Origin: Vitellaria paradoxa
Taxonomy: Eukaryota; Streptophyta; Magnoliopsida; Ericales; Sapotaceae
Direction: 5' to 3'
DNA length: 64,000 nt
NCBI GenBank assembly: GCA_019916065.1
Contig: CM034237.1
Span: 19,489,752 to 19,553,751 of the forward strand
Part shown: positions 22,881 to 34,836 of the stretch, one piece after another
Layout: each line of letters starts with the position of its first letter
How positions within the stretch are numbered: position 1 is the first letter of the stretch
Made by a program: the position numbers and the translations under genes
Notes under the pieces: generated by a model
Databases searched by the model: none
What the model saw: the letters and a program-made list of their open reading frames with translations, nothing else
Told to the model about the DNA's origin: nothing

Positions 22881-23826
22881 ATAAATTTCGCACTGGATAA
22901 AGAACTTGCTCACACCTTTGAACACTTTTGAAGGACCAATGAATTACAAAGTATTTGATAATGAATCGTTATGGCAATGATGAGAGAAATCTTCTTTGAA
23001 TCTTAGTGTATAAATGCAATCTTCTCTCTTACTCTAGGAACCTTGAATAAGGTCATTTATATGGGGCAATAGTGTATCCAACCTTAAATATGATTAAGAG
23101 CTACTTTGGATACGTTTAAGAAGATTTCCTAGCTACTTTACTCAAAACTTAAACCTCTTTAAATTTTTAAAAATTTTCAATCTTCGTTTGGATAATATAT
23201 TCAATGAGCTTCCCAGCAAGATGCGGAATTTCCCAGCTTGAAATACATTGCTTATGTTTTTCCTAGCATGAGAATATTTAACTTGCTTTTTTTTCTGGTG
23301 GATCCTAACGAGATATCCAATGAGGTATAAAATTCACACTACATCGAAATTGGATAGAACTAGACCAAAATATATATAGCACAGTTGACACCTCCTTACA
23401 GGCAACTCACTAAGCGACCCAGCTAGTGGCAGCAAGTGAGCTAGCATCCGGCTTGCCAGCTTCGCTTTGTTTCCGCCGCTCTTCTGTCGCTTTGGTACTT
23501 TGATTGTTCGGCTATGTTCCAACTTCAAAAACCATTAAATTTATAGATTTTGACATCCTAATCAAATGTCTAATAATATAAGTTTGAGTCATTATTTTGT
23601 CTACACAAATTTCTAATTACCAGTAAAAAAATCTTTGTAAATTATTTTGATTGCGCTTTATATTGATTATTTCTTATTCTTTGGATATATATACAAGAGA
23701 CGCTAGAAAAAAAGAATGAGATTCCAGCACTGGAGTTTTCTAGCTATGCATGTTCTTGATTAAACTTGTTCTCTTTGTATGTGAAAATTTTAAAAAAATT
23801 TCAAGCATTTATCAAGTTCAAAAATA
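22881..23826. other. Uncharacterised intergenic sequence
   Basis: No convincing gene on either strand. The 64-codon frame near 23334-23528 on the minus strand has no recognisable features. I see no tRNA or terminal repeats. Confidence 0.3.
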
Positions 23827-25378
23827 TTAAGGGTCTATTTGGTTCGGCCATTTTCAGCCTGTTTTCGGTTTTCTATTTTTAAAAATAGGAAAAACAATGA
23901 AAAATTTATTTGGTTAATTGTATTTTTAAAAATTATTTTTGAAATAAAAAATTCCATTACACTGAAAATGGAAAACGATTTTTGCTCGTTTTGGGCGTTT
24001 TCATCCAAAACACGGAAAACGCCAAAACGCGGAAAACGCCAAAACTACTCCTGGATTTCGTTTCACCTCTTCACACATTCTTCCTCCGCCTCTGCTAAAT
24101 TCATTGATCGAAACTCCGGGCGCTGCCGTCACACATGACCGGACGAGGGAGTTACGTAGGTAATATCTCTCTCTCTTTCTTTGTGTGTGTTTGGGTGTGT
24201 GTACATGAATGCCCTCAAACTGATGTTGATTGGGTAAATGTATATATATATATATATGATATGGTTCATCTCACTGCCATTTTTTGAATACTCTCTCCAA
24301 TCCCTATCAAAGAAACCTGACCCAAATCCGAGTAGGGCATGTGATTCAAAAGTTTTTTGTGCATAAATTGTAATGGATATGCTTCTTTGAAAACATAACA
24401 TAAATCAGAACTCTATTTTTGGAATCTTTTCACTACTGAAACTGTGTTTAAAGAATGTGGATAGCTGTTAATAATTTGTTTATGTCTCATGGTTTTCTGG
24501 AACTTGGTGCCAAAAAATTAGGCGTCTTAGCTTGCAGAGCTCCAAATATATTGAGAACTTTCTTATGTTATGTCCATATAGGGGAACAACAGCATAGAAA
24601 ATTTCTCTAAATTAGAGTAGAATGAACTAAGTTCACATTCTTTTGGCCTTTCAGGCATAGAATTATATTCACGTAATTTGAAATTGCTTGTACCATTCTT
24701 TGATTCTCCATCAATTGCATTATAGAAGATTGAGAAGGTATATATATATATATTTTATTTATTTTAGAAAATTGTTGTTCAATTTTAACACACACAAACA
24801 GCCTGTTACAAAGTACATGGCTCAATTTGAGCTAGAGTTTGACAAATGTCTTTTAGACAACATCTTGTCTTGGTCAAAGGAGTATATAATTTTCAATGCC
24901 TCTCATAGTTTCATCGAAACGAGTCAGCTGTCTGGAGGTTTTAAACCCCTGCACCGCTTCAATTTCCATCCATAAATTTGGTTAGAGAGTTGCAGATTTG
25001 CAATTATAACAAAGCCTCAGCAATTCCAAACATATCGACCTACGTGTGGCATCAAATGGATCCTCTCACAAGAAACCCAATTGAATCTGGAAAAACAAAT
25101 TCAGTTTCATGGTTCTTACCCTCAATTTCGTAGAACTTTAACGTTACTCCAGTATGCTGTGGGTAGGTGCTGTGATTGTCTTAGTTTTTTTTTTTTTTTT
25201 TTTTTCTTTTTGGGAACTTTTCTTGACCCTGGTATCTGGGTTAAGTTACATGTTATTATTAATTCATATATTATTAGCTAAGAGAAATATTGGGACTAGC
25301 AATACCAATTCTATATATTCTTATTAATTCATATATAATTAGTTAAGGGTAATCATATGACTAACATACACAACTTCA

Positions 25379-26434
25379 TTGATAGACAACATGGGATGTC
25401 ACAGAGGTAAAGGTATGGATCCAATGACATGGTCTATGGAAAATGAGCGTGCCTTTATCGGTATACTTTATGAGTATGTGAAAACAGAAAAATTACAATG
25501 TTCTACATTCACGAGAGACATCTGGGAGAGGATCAATCAAGAAATGGTTGCAATTATAAAACAGGATTATGGAATAGAACGATTAAAAAGTAAGTGGAAT
25601 CGTTTACGTAAATCGCATCGTTTGTTCTCTCAACTTCTAGCACATACAGGGGTGACATGGGATCCAAATACCAATCAAGTGAATGCTCCAGAGGATGTTT
25701 GGCAACACTTATATACGGTATTTAAAATGAATTAAGTAAATCTTTTACCGCAATTTTTTATGATAGCATATTACTTTGTTTTGTCATGACTTATACTAAT
25801 ATGTGTTGTTTTAATTATTATAGATAAATAAGAATGAGTATAAGATATTTAGGAAGGAAGGATGTCAGAATTATGAACTTCTTGGGGAAATTTTTGGTGG
25901 AACTACTGAGTGTTACACAATGCTTCTACTCAATTGCCTCCAACATCAGATGAAGAAAGACAATTAGAGGATGATTTTTTGAACAATGGTGTGCATGTTC
26001 GAGTGGAAAATGATGGTATTATTAAAGATGCAACTACTCGTCAACGAGAGAATGATACAATATCTAACGAACGTCGACGTAAGGAACCCAAGATAAGTAA
26101 GAGTGATAAGCTTCAAGTATGTATGAAGCAGTGGACAGCTTCAGTTACTCAGAGGACCGAAGAAATTGAACTTCGGAAGTTGTACTTGAAAGAAAAGCTT
26201 GCCATGCTCCAATCAAAATCACATTCTTCCCAAACAAGTGATTGTGAAGTTACTTGTCAAGCAAGTAATCCTTACTCTACGGAGGCGTGCATTGACATCT
26301 AAAACAATATGGAAGGGTTGTCTGATGAAGTCTATGCTAAAGGAGTTATGGCTTTTGAAAAAGAAAGTTTTAGGATATCGTTTGTGAGGATGCCAGCACA
26401 TAGGAGAGAAGCCGCCTTGAAACTTATGATTTGA
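25379..26434 (+). pseudogene. Harbinger ORF1: Myb/SANT-like DNA-binding protein, broken
   Basis: Exon 1 starts at 25379. MTWSMENERAFIGILYEYVK, then TFTRDIWERINQEMV and LKSKWNRLRKSHRLFSQLL, form a Myb_DNA-bind_3-like domain (about residues 16-75), ending VNAPEDVWQHLY. An intron of about 110 bp (donor near 25714, acceptor TTATTATAG near 25824) leads to INKNEYKIFRKEGCQNYELL and GEIFGG, the usual second conserved block. A frameshift near 25905 separates this from the rest: LPPTSDEERQLEDDFLNNG, a basic Lys/Arg segment, and after a stop at 26300 a C-terminal piece MEGLSDEVYAKGVMAFEKES and FVRMPAHRREAALKLMI. In the family ORF1 works with the transposase to bind element ends. Confidence 0.85.
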
Positions 26435-27912
26435 AAGTGCAATGAGTTGGAACTTCTTATGTATTTTGCTGTTTAGCTTCTGGCTTATGGGTACCTTGAA
26501 TTTAAGATTGTTTTGGATTTGTATTTTGAATTTACAATTTAGAAAAATGGTGAATGAATGCTGTTAGTTTTGATTTTGGCTTGTGGGTACTTTTCATTAA
26601 TTGTCATTTTGTTGCTATTCTTTTGTTTGATTAATGCATGCATATATTTCTACCATTCCTCAATTAAAGGCTTTTGCCAGAAAATCTTCCCATACAAAAG
26701 GGAACAGTTGGTGTGGTAAGCATACAAAAACACCACCCTATTGTGGCCTACTCACTGAATTTGTAACAGGTTACGTTCTGTTTTTTGGTAGATAATGTGA
26801 GTGGTAAGCATAGCAGGAACGATGGAAGCAAAATTGGCATAAATGGGCATCCCTCAAAAATAACTCAGTGGACACTGTTAAGTTGATTGAGAACGTGATT
26901 GGTGTTTTTCAGGTATGGATTATCCGGCTCACAATTTCTGTTTTGTTTGGTTTCTTCTACTTTCTTTGTTTTTCAGTTCAATGAATTTTTGCATGGCTGT
27001 GTGACATGATAGCTTGCATCTGTCGACGCATTTTTTTTTATTTGCTGTCTTTTTTTTTTTTTTTTTATTAGTTTTACTCAACTACTGAAGTTCATGAGCT
27101 GCAGTCCTTATACCAATTTGCCGTATAAAAATATTAAAGGTCATTCTGTATTTCGGTTTCATTATTAGTTGGACTTGAAATCGACCCATCTTGGGGAGTA
27201 GGATTCCATTAAAAGAGTTATTGTCCCAAAATTGTTCTATCACTTTTTTTTTTCTCCTTAGCCATGCTCTAATTTATTGATAATAAATTTTAAGCTGGTA
27301 AAATATATGAGCCACATACCACTTGAATTTCGTTTTGATTTCTCTGCCATAAATGTCATATTCGCTTTCCTGGTGGGTTATTGTGAAATGGTTTTAATTA
27401 TTCCTAGGTGCGAAGTCACTTTAATTATTTTTGTGACATTTGAAGTGCACGTAACAAGAATATATATATATATATATATTTGGGGATTTATCAGCAATAG
27501 TTGCCCTTTTCACGGGGTCATCTAATCCCTTACGCTGAAATATGAGGCCCACATATGGCACTGTCATTGTATCTACATCTTGGAACTCCAATTTTTTTAT
27601 TCTTTTTCACTCAAACATGCGACCCATGAAGATGGATGTGTTTTTAACTAACACATCAGGTTGATCGCATAGCAGATAACATAAACTTCGCCGTGCTAAA
27701 ACAGTTGGGGACACCATGGTTCCTAGGTCTATAAACTGCACGTACAACCAATCAAAATGAGCCAATAGCCATAGAGGACATTGCATCCCCAATATATATA
27801 TATATATATATAGAATATAAAGTTCACAATCTTTTCTTCTCTCTGCAAAATTTGAATTTCACGGGGTCATACTGTGACCATAGGAAATTAATCCAAAAAC
27901 TGCAAAATTAAA

Positions 27913-28410
27913 TTAATTATCCTCAGTTTTTCCAAGTAGATCACTTACCTTCTGCAACTGCAGGAGCCAAAAAAATGAGTTGTACAAAGTCTTCTCAAGT
28001 AGTAGGGAGAAAAAAATTAAAAAAAAAAAAAAGGAAGAAGAAGAAGAATTAGATTGTTACCTGTATGAGTAAGGACTGTTTCTTTTTCTTTAAGGACTCA
28101 AACCTAGAATGTAAATTTTCATAATTGGCTTTGAGTACTCTGTAGTCTTGCTCTATTAGCTTTGACTTCAACCTAGTTCTCCCGTTCTAAAACCATATAG
28201 CTATCTATAAAAGCTACTCAAAATTGGAACTAACACTTGTCCACAGCTCAAAATTGCTTGCCCAAGCTTGCTTGAGTTTCACATACATTTCAGGGAGATG
28301 GCCTCCCTTTAAGTTGCTTATTCAGTGCCTGATAAAATGTATATTTCATGACTGATTCAAATTCTAATAGACAATTTGTCAGTTCTCTTTCTATTCAATA
28401 TTCATAGCTT
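27913..28410 (-). pseudogene. HD-Zip I (homeodomain-leucine zipper) gene fragment inside the Harbinger element
   Basis: Minus-strand exons with splice signals. Exon 28186-28061 (42 codons) follows acceptor TTTTAG and reads NGRTRLKSKLIEQDYRVLKA, then NYENLHSRFESLKKKKQSLL and IQ, before donor GTAAC. It corresponds to the end of homeodomain helix 3 (family NRRARWKSKQLE) and the leucine zipper. The next exon, 27957-27913, after acceptor CTCCTGCAG, gives LQKVSDLLGKTEDN and a stop. Upstream, 28410-28230 holds a more decayed homeodomain part (PEMYVKLKQA and ELW, where the family has WFQ just before the intron), with a frameshift. The W of WFQNRRARW is lost and W is replaced by L in R-x-R-W-K. The zipper looks closest to the ATHB7/ATHB12-type clade from memory. 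HD-Zip I proteins are nuclear transcription factors; this piece cannot make one. Confidence 0.75.
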
Positions 28411-28445
28411 GAAGCTTTTACATAAAATATTGTTATTGCAGAGAG

Positions 28446-29840
28446 ATGTCTGTTGAATCTAGTTTGATTTCTTATACCACTGATGAAGATTCGAGTGATG
28501 ATGAATTTTTACTTATGGATGATTTGGAAGAAGAAAATGGAGATCTTATTCAACTTGGTTTTTTTCATTGTTAATGAAAGAAGTAATGTGGGTAGGACAC
28601 CTTGTAGAACATCTATGCTCACTGGAAAGATGTTCACGCTTGAAGTTGTGAATGGTTATCCAACTGTGTGTTGTCAATTGTTTCGCATGCATAAACATGT
28701 CTTTTTAAACTTTTGTAATACTTTGAAAGCGAAGGAATTGTTGAAAGATAGAAAAAAAGTTAGCATTGAAGAGGGTGTTGGTATGTTTTTGAAGATTATT
28801 GGGCACACTTCAAGGCATATCGATATTGCGGATCGCTTTCAACACTCCACCTACACAGTCTGTAAATGATTTAAAATAGTTTTACGGGCTGTTTGTTCGT
28901 TGGGTACAGAGATAATCCGCCCTACAAATCGAAATAGTATACATCCATGTCTAAGACAAAGATATTATCCTTACTTTAAGATTTGCTTTTTCTTTTTATT
29001 TATTTTATTTTTCATCCATTGGTTAATTAATTATAAGATGCTAAAATAATTCATTTGTTATCACTTTATAAGATTGTATTGGTGCAATAGATGGAACACA
29101 TGTCACGGCATATGCACCAACATCGAGGCAACGATCTTTTCGTGGAAGAAAAACTCAAGTAACACAAAATGTGATGCTTGCATGTGATTTTGATATGAAA
29201 TTTACATTTGTGCATTGTGGATCGAAAGGGATTGCTAATGATTCATGAGTATTCATTGATGCAGTCACTAGAACATCAAACAACTTTCCAATGCCATGCA
29301 GAGGTATATTATAAAATTAAAAAAAAAAAATTATATGATTACAGTCTTATAGTATAACTTTTTTGCAGATCAATTTTACCTTGTTGATGCTAGCTATCCA
29401 AACATGCTTGGATTTCTTGCTCCATACTGAGGCCAACGATATCATTTGCGTGATTATAGTGGACAAGGAGCACCACGTGGAAAGGAAGAGCTGTTCAATT
29501 ATAGACACTCCTCGTGCCGAAACATTATTGAACGTTGTATTGGAGTGTTAAAAGCAAGATTTCCCATTTTGAAATTAATGCCCAATTATCCATTATCTAG
29601 GCAGAGATTGATCCCTACTGCATGTTGCACTGTACACAATTTCATTCGCCAAGAACAGGCTTTGGACGCACTTTTTGCACAATATTCATTAGAGCATATG
29701 ATCGATCTTTGAAGATGTGCAAGGGACAAGTCAGAATCAAGAAGCTATAACATTTGATGCAAGTCAAACTGCTAGAATGGGACAAATTAGAGATCAAATT
29801 GCTACTCAAATGTGGAATGACTATTTGACGACTCACATAT
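28446..29840 (+). pseudogene. Harbinger transposase (DDE_Tnp_4 type), broken
   Basis: It starts at 28446 with MSVESSLISYTTDEDSSDDE, frameshifts near 28560, then CRTSMLTGKMF, the HTH-like stretch FRMHKHVFLNFCNTLKAKEL and GVGMFLKIIGHTSRHIDIAD. A stop at about 28867 follows TVCK. After IIRPTNRNSIHP and YYPYFK there is an intron (about 28980-29072). The catalytic core reads CIGAIDGTHVTAYAP (first D), QNVMLACDFDMKFTFVHCGS, YLVDASYPNMLGFLAPY (second D; family DSGYPN) and YRHSSCRNIIERCIGVLKAR (E). Stops at about 29247 and 29427 interrupt it. The C-terminal ACCTVHNFIRQEQALDALF is typical. It would excise and insert the element at TWA-type sites. Confidence 0.92.
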
Positions 29841-30277
29841 AATTGTGTAGAGTTGTTATATCATTTTATTGTATATAATATTGTTTTAGACAATTAATAG
29901 TCCTCGTAATATCATTTTACATTTTTCAAATTGTCTTTAATATGTTACATATATATTTTTTTAAACTAAAAAAAAATTACAAGATTAAGTAAATTGAAAA
30001 TATTGGCATTTAAATGAGTATAAAATGTATATGTTTATTAATAGTATTTCAACATGAAATAGTTGTGATTAACTTGTATAATCAAATTCATTTAGAAAAT
30101 ATCATTTCAAAATTCCAAACCAAATGCGTTTTTTATTTTTCATTTTGAAAAACTGTTTTTCGAAATGGCAAGCCAAATACGTTTTCAATATTTTGAAAAT
30201 TGAATTTCAAAACAGAAATTAGAAAATATAAAATAAAAACAGAAAATAGAAAACAAAGTCACAAACTAAATGCCACT

Positions 30278-32655
30278 TTAGTATGTGAAAATTTTTAAAA
30301 ATATATAAAAATTTTTAAGTTCAATTTTTTTTTCACCTTAAACTTACGAAATTTCAAAAAGATGCATGGAAAGACTTTGAACATTAGGTTCACTGCATAT
30401 ATTATTAAAAGACAATGACATGGAGAGACTTTTGACATTAAGTTCACTGCATATATTATTATTAAAAGACTCTTCGAAAAGCAAATTGACTAATCGTATT
30501 TCTTTTTTCGCAAGTCAGTGTGCATTTGAGGTATTAAATTTGATAAAAAAATTAAAAATTTTCAACTTTCTTCAATTTTAATCATTTTTTACCAATTTTC
30601 TTACATTTTTCAAAAAACACATCGAATATCGAACAATTAAATTTTTTTTTTCCGAATGGCTCTCCAAATAAGCGAGCACTAATTGTTTAAATTTCCATTA
30701 TGGCTCCCAAAAAATATATTAAATGTAATTTATTTTTATCTTTTTATATTTTTAAAAAATATTTAAAATATTATTTATTATGGATGAAGATATAATGTGT
30801 AAAGACAGAAAATAAAATACATTTAGTATTTAGTCAATAATAATTAAAACTCATATATGTATATAAATAACATGCATGGTTGTATTGCATCACTTGAATT
30901 CAATTGGCTAGCTGTCGTTGTGACATACAGGTACTGGTACTTCTTTTCCACTTTGGTCATAATAATCAACCCTCATTTAGAGTTATTTCCTTGTCTGTAA
31001 AATTATTTAATGCTTGTCTTCAAGAATATTAGGAGGCAAATGAATTAATGTCAAACTTGGGATACAGTTTGTTTTGTCTTATTCACCAACTTTCAATAGA
31101 CAACTATTTTCTAAGCTTTAATGGCTTAACATGATTGATGATTAACAACTCAACTTTGCAAACAAGGTTCATTGGACTATGGATACCAAAACCATGACAA
31201 CAATTTAATGGTTGGGTAGGAATTACCGGAAACAACGGATTGGTAGTGTTTGGTTTTAAATTTATGATTGATAATTTTCGAATAAAATAATGAGTTTAAA
31301 TTTATTTTTTTAGTTATATAAAACCAAACTAAACCAAGCCTTTTCCCACTAGATGGGGTCGGCTATATGGATTTGTCGACGCCAATTACATCTATTTAGG
31401 GACATGTCCTCCGATAAATTTAGGTAAATTTAGGTAAGTCAGGTCATGTTTAATGGTTTCTTTCTAATTTCTCTTGGGTCTTCCTCTACCTAAACAGAGT
31501 ATAACAAACAGAGTATCAAAGCAGTAGTGAAAGCAGAACAATCCAGCGGCAATTTAGCTACTTTTTGGCAGATTGCTGCCACTAGCTAATAGGCTTGCCC
31601 ATGGTAGCCATGTATACTTCATGTTTGATTTTTGCATATTCTATGACACCTATGGTAGTAGAATATGAATAAAAGTACTTGATTATAATACTTTTATGAT
31701 TAGGGATACGTAGTTTAATAATGAGTAATATTTTGTTTTCTTTATTATGATTGTGGTATACTTCTTATGTTGGATTTACACTAATTTAATCTAGCATGTT
31801 TTACATTCCTACCATCATCTTTATGCTTGAATTTATTCCTTACATAAATTAGAGATTGTCCTTTGGATCTTTCAATTTGATTTGTTTTGAAAAGGCTTTC
31901 AATGGAATAGAGTAAAGCCCCTCGATTGCAATGTGAGTTACAATAATGACCATCATTTGGATAGTGACATTTTGCGGAAAAGGTTACCTATCTATAAGTG
32001 AAAGAAAGCCACCCAAATTGGTTAGAATTGTATTAAATTAAAACTAAAAATTCTATGGAAAGTGCCTAAAGGCATGCTTGGAGGTAAAAATTTGTGATAA
32101 AATGTAGACATTTTTAGTGAATAGTTGAAAATTGAAAATTAAGAGAATTAATTGAAAAGTGCAAGATTTTATATTCTTCTCAATCACAATCCAATGGTCC
32201 ATGGAGAATATATGGAATTTGCATTATTGTATGATAGTGTAAATTCGTTGCATATTATTCATACTTTCTTCGCACACATCTCTAGTATTTTTCACTTTTG
32301 TAACTTAAAATAACTCATGACAAGTTTTTCAACTTACTAAATACTTTGATTCATAATATGTAGTGCGACATAATGCTTAGTATTTTCCATTCTTAAGCTA
32401 TAAGTTCAATCCTAGCATTTACAAAGGCAAACCAAGGTGCTTTAGTTTAAAAAATTCACTTTCTAATTTTACTCTTAGTTATTTTACTCTTATTGTTCAG
32501 AAAACCAACTAGAAATACATAAACATAAACCACAACTGCCCTTTGAAGTATTTGACTATCAGCTGTTTAAAATTGCCAATGACGCCATTTAGGGGTATTA
32601 ATTGTTATAGAGAACTAAACTTCGACAGAAACCAAACCAAGAATTCTATGTATAC
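30278..32655. other. Intergenic sequence with a small tandem duplication and a retroposon-like motif
   Basis: A direct duplication of about 55 bp lies at 30363-30475 (both copies contain TTCACTGCATATATTATTA). At 31340-31400, CCACTAGATGGGGTCGGCTA followed by TATGGAT matches a very common plant retroposon 3' segment (LINE/SINE type), but I could not delimit the copy. I found no further adrenodoxin reductase exons here on the minus strand. Confidence 0.4.
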
Positions 32656-32859
32656 TTCTCCAGGAATGCAAAGAACTCTATCACTTTCAGCGCCATAAGC
32701 TAGCACAACCTGCTCAATGACAACAATTTTTTCATAAAAAATAAACCATCTGTGATCATATATTAAAACCAACTTCCATAATCAGCACAAAATCTCATCT
32801 AGAAACATATCTTACCACATGATACATTTCCCTAAGCTCAGACAGAGACACAGAAGACT

Positions 32860-33240
32860 TGTTGGGCCCACAAGCACTTGTAAAGTCTACAACGGAAGTG
32901 CACACACAAATAAGGAAAGAAAAAAAAAAGTTTAGAGCACTCAACACAATAATTTTTAACGTGGTTCGGTCCCTCAAAATACCTACATCCACGTTCCAAA
33001 AAAGGGATAATATATTCAACTCAATATTAAACTATTACAATTTTTGCACGAACAAAATTGTAAAACCCTCCCACTCACACAACCCAAAAACCCAATTACA
33101 CTCACACTTTGGTAACACAGGTTTTTAGTTGTGTCATTGGTACGTTTAACAACTATGGGGGAAGGCCCTTTTTATAGGAGCCAAGCCTCCCATTTTTTGT
33201 TCCTTCTCCCGATGTGGGATTTGGGGAGCCAACACAACAA
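32860..33240 (-). mobile_element. Copia 3' LTR (381 bp)
   Basis: It starts TGTTGGGCCCACAAGCACTT and ends CAACACAACA on the plus strand, and matches 34837-35170 nearly base for base over their shared length. The pyrimidine tract next to it (33241-33256) is the element's polypurine tract on the minus strand. Confidence 0.85.
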
Positions 33241-33256
33241 ATCCTCCCTCTCCCCA
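33241..33256 (-). promoter_or_regulatory. Copia polypurine tract
   Basis: The minus strand reads GGGGAGAGGGAGGATT immediately inside the 3' LTR, the primer position for plus-strand DNA synthesis in this class. Confidence 0.75.
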
Positions 33257-33419
33257 AATTCCCATGTACTTCAACAGTGTCAGAAAAATGCACTATTTTC
33301 TCGATCTTCTGACTCTTCTCTGATTTCTGACTCTTTAGGGGATGATCATCTAAATAATAATTATTCTTTCCCTTCTTCCTCCCTTGCATTATCAAGCTGC
33401 CACCTCTGTATACCTTACA

Positions 33420-34580
33420 CTAATTCCCAATACCCACATACTTGTATCCATGTGAAGCCATCTCACCCAAAGAAATTATATTCGCTCCAGCAGTAGATAC
33501 ATATTTTACATTGGGAATATTTTTTATAACAACATTGTGGAGTTTCAGGCAAACTCTTCCAACACCCTCAATCTTTTGCTTCAATTTATTACCCACATTA
33601 ATGTAACCAAAATCTCCATCAGTGTACAAAGTGTCAAACATAGCTCGATCTGTGCATATATGAAAGTCAGAAGCAGAATCCAACACCCAACCAGAATAAT
33701 TTTCAGTAGAACCATCATTCATAGTGTGCAACAAGAAATCACCAGATTCATTAACCACATTGACAGAGGAATCACTAACCTTCATCTTCTCTTGCAATTG
33801 TTTCAAACCCTTCAAGTCTTCCTTAAACTTTGGACAACTTTTTTGTATATGACCATTCGCTCCACAATAATAGCACTCAACATTGCTCATATCTTTCTGT
33901 CGAGATTTTGATCTATCACGATGGTCAACTTTCTTCTTCTGACTCCTCCCTCGCTCAGAACTCTCTACAGCTAGCAATTGACTTTCTCCAGGATTGCCTC
34001 TATTTCTCATTATCTTGTCATTCTCCTTCAAAACCGTAATCACCTCATTCAGTGTCAGAGTTTTCTTCCCAATTAACATCGACTGAACCAACGGTTTGTA
34101 TGACCTGGATAATGAAGCTAACAAGAGCAATGCCTGTTCTTCGTCTTCAACCTTCTCCCCTGTGTTCAACAACTGACATGCTAGCTGATTAAAAATATTG
34201 ATGTGGTCATGAATATTACCTCCTTCATCCATTCTCAATGAGTGCAAATCCAATTTCATGCAAAGACGGCTTGCCATGGACTTTGAAGCGAACACGCTCT
34301 CCAACTTATCCCATAACACTTTCGGTGACGTCTCATTTAACACCGTGTATTTAATCTGCGGTGCAAATGCCAACCGAATTGTACTGACAGCCTTCCTTTG
34401 AACAGTTTTCCAATAATTATCCTTCATCTCATCTGGCTTTGTACCTTCTAATGCAATATCAAGACCCTGTTGCACTAGGTAGTCTTGAATTGTACTCTTC
34501 CACAATGTAAAATTACTCTTTTCATCGAATAAAAGGACTTCAAACTTTAGTGTAGACATGGAGCTTAATAACCTTTCCAA
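33420..34580 (-). CDS. Copia gag-protease polyprotein, C-terminally truncated
   Basis: 386 codons, open throughout. Residues about 10-200 form the copia gag region (FDEKSNFTLWKSTIQDYLVQ, then LWDKLESVFASKSMASRLCM, UBN2-like). A basic linker (GRSQKKKVDHRDRSKSRQKD) precedes a CCHC zinc knuckle at 236-249 (CYYCGANGHIQKSC, spacing C-x2-C-x4-H-x4-C), which binds the element RNA. The aspartic protease active-site region is at about 298-308 (WVLDSASDFHIC). Just past the stop the frame continues with CKVYRGGSLIMQGRKKG and YYLDD, a remnant of the pre-integrase domain, and then the polypurine tract follows. A full copia polyprotein runs to about 1300 residues, so integrase, RT and RNase H were deleted. 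The start at 34580 is the first ATG after the primer site; MSTLKF eight codons on is an alternative. Confidence 0.85.
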   Translation of the reverse strand: MERLLSSMSTLKFEVLLFDEKSNFTLWKSTIQDYLVQQGLDIALEGTKPDEMKDNYWKTVQRKAVSTIRLAFAPQIKYTVLNETSPKVLWDKLESVFASKSMASRLCMKLDLHSLRMDEGGNIHDHINIFNQLACQLLNTGEKVEDEEQALLLLASLSRSYKPLVQSMLIGKKTLTLNEVITVLKENDKIMRNRGNPGESQLLAVESSERGRSQKKKVDHRDRSKSRQKDMSNVECYYCGANGHIQKSCPKFKEDLKGLKQLQEKMKVSDSSVNVVNESGDFLLHTMNDGSTENYSGWVLDSASDFHICTDRAMFDTLYTDGDFGYINVGNKLKQKIEGVGRVCLKLHNVVIKNIPNVKYVSTAGANIISLGEMASHGYKYVGIGN

Positions 34581-34821
34581 TTAAACACTTCAATAATATA
34601 CACCAAAGCAACCAACAACTAGCAACTCACAATGTAGTAAAGGAATTCACCAACACCAATAGCCAACAACGCAGCAAATACCACAATCGAAGCCTAACTT
34701 GAGAAAACTAACCTCAGAACCAGAATGTTAAAATTAGGCAAGACTAACCTCTTCCAAAATTTGCTATTGGTGTGACACCCCCTGCTCATTTTTCCTCTCC
34801 TTCTCCCAAGTTGGAACCTTT

Positions 34822-34834
34822 AGCTCTGATACCA
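34822..34834 (-). promoter_or_regulatory. Primer binding site, initiator tRNA-Met type
   Basis: The minus strand reads TGGTATCAGAGCT, the standard copia primer site complementary to the 3' end of initiator tRNA-Met, two bases inside the 5' LTR. Confidence 0.92.
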
Positions 34835-34836
34835 CT

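Larger units (their letters stand above)
23830..30277 (+). mobile_element. PIF/Harbinger DNA transposon, 6.4 kb, decayed
   Basis: It contains both proteins typical of the family in the usual order and the same orientation. Proposed ends: AGGGTCTATTTGGTTCG at the left and, on the reverse strand, AGTGGCATTTAGTTTGTG at the right. They are imperfect terminal inverted repeats that need one gap. The 3-bp duplication TTA sits at 23827-23829 and 30278-30280, as PIF/Harbinger requires. About 2 kb between ORF1 and the transposase includes an antisense HD-Zip I fragment. Both proteins carry lesions, so it is inactive. The end positions are less certain than the identity. Confidence 0.8.

Noticed and set aside
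25081..25281. 66-codon frame with a poly-Phe run
   Set aside because: The poly-Phe is a poly-T tract; no family resemblance, and it lies in the leader of the Harbinger ORF1.
28200..32640. Further C-terminal exons of the adrenodoxin reductase gene
   Set aside because: I looked on the minus strand for the FVWWYN, GQGNVALDVAR and VGRRGP motifs and found none.
33131..34039. Plus-strand frames of 121, 124 and 69 codons
   Set aside because: They lie opposite the copia 3' LTR and the open gag-protease frame, which is clearly the real one.
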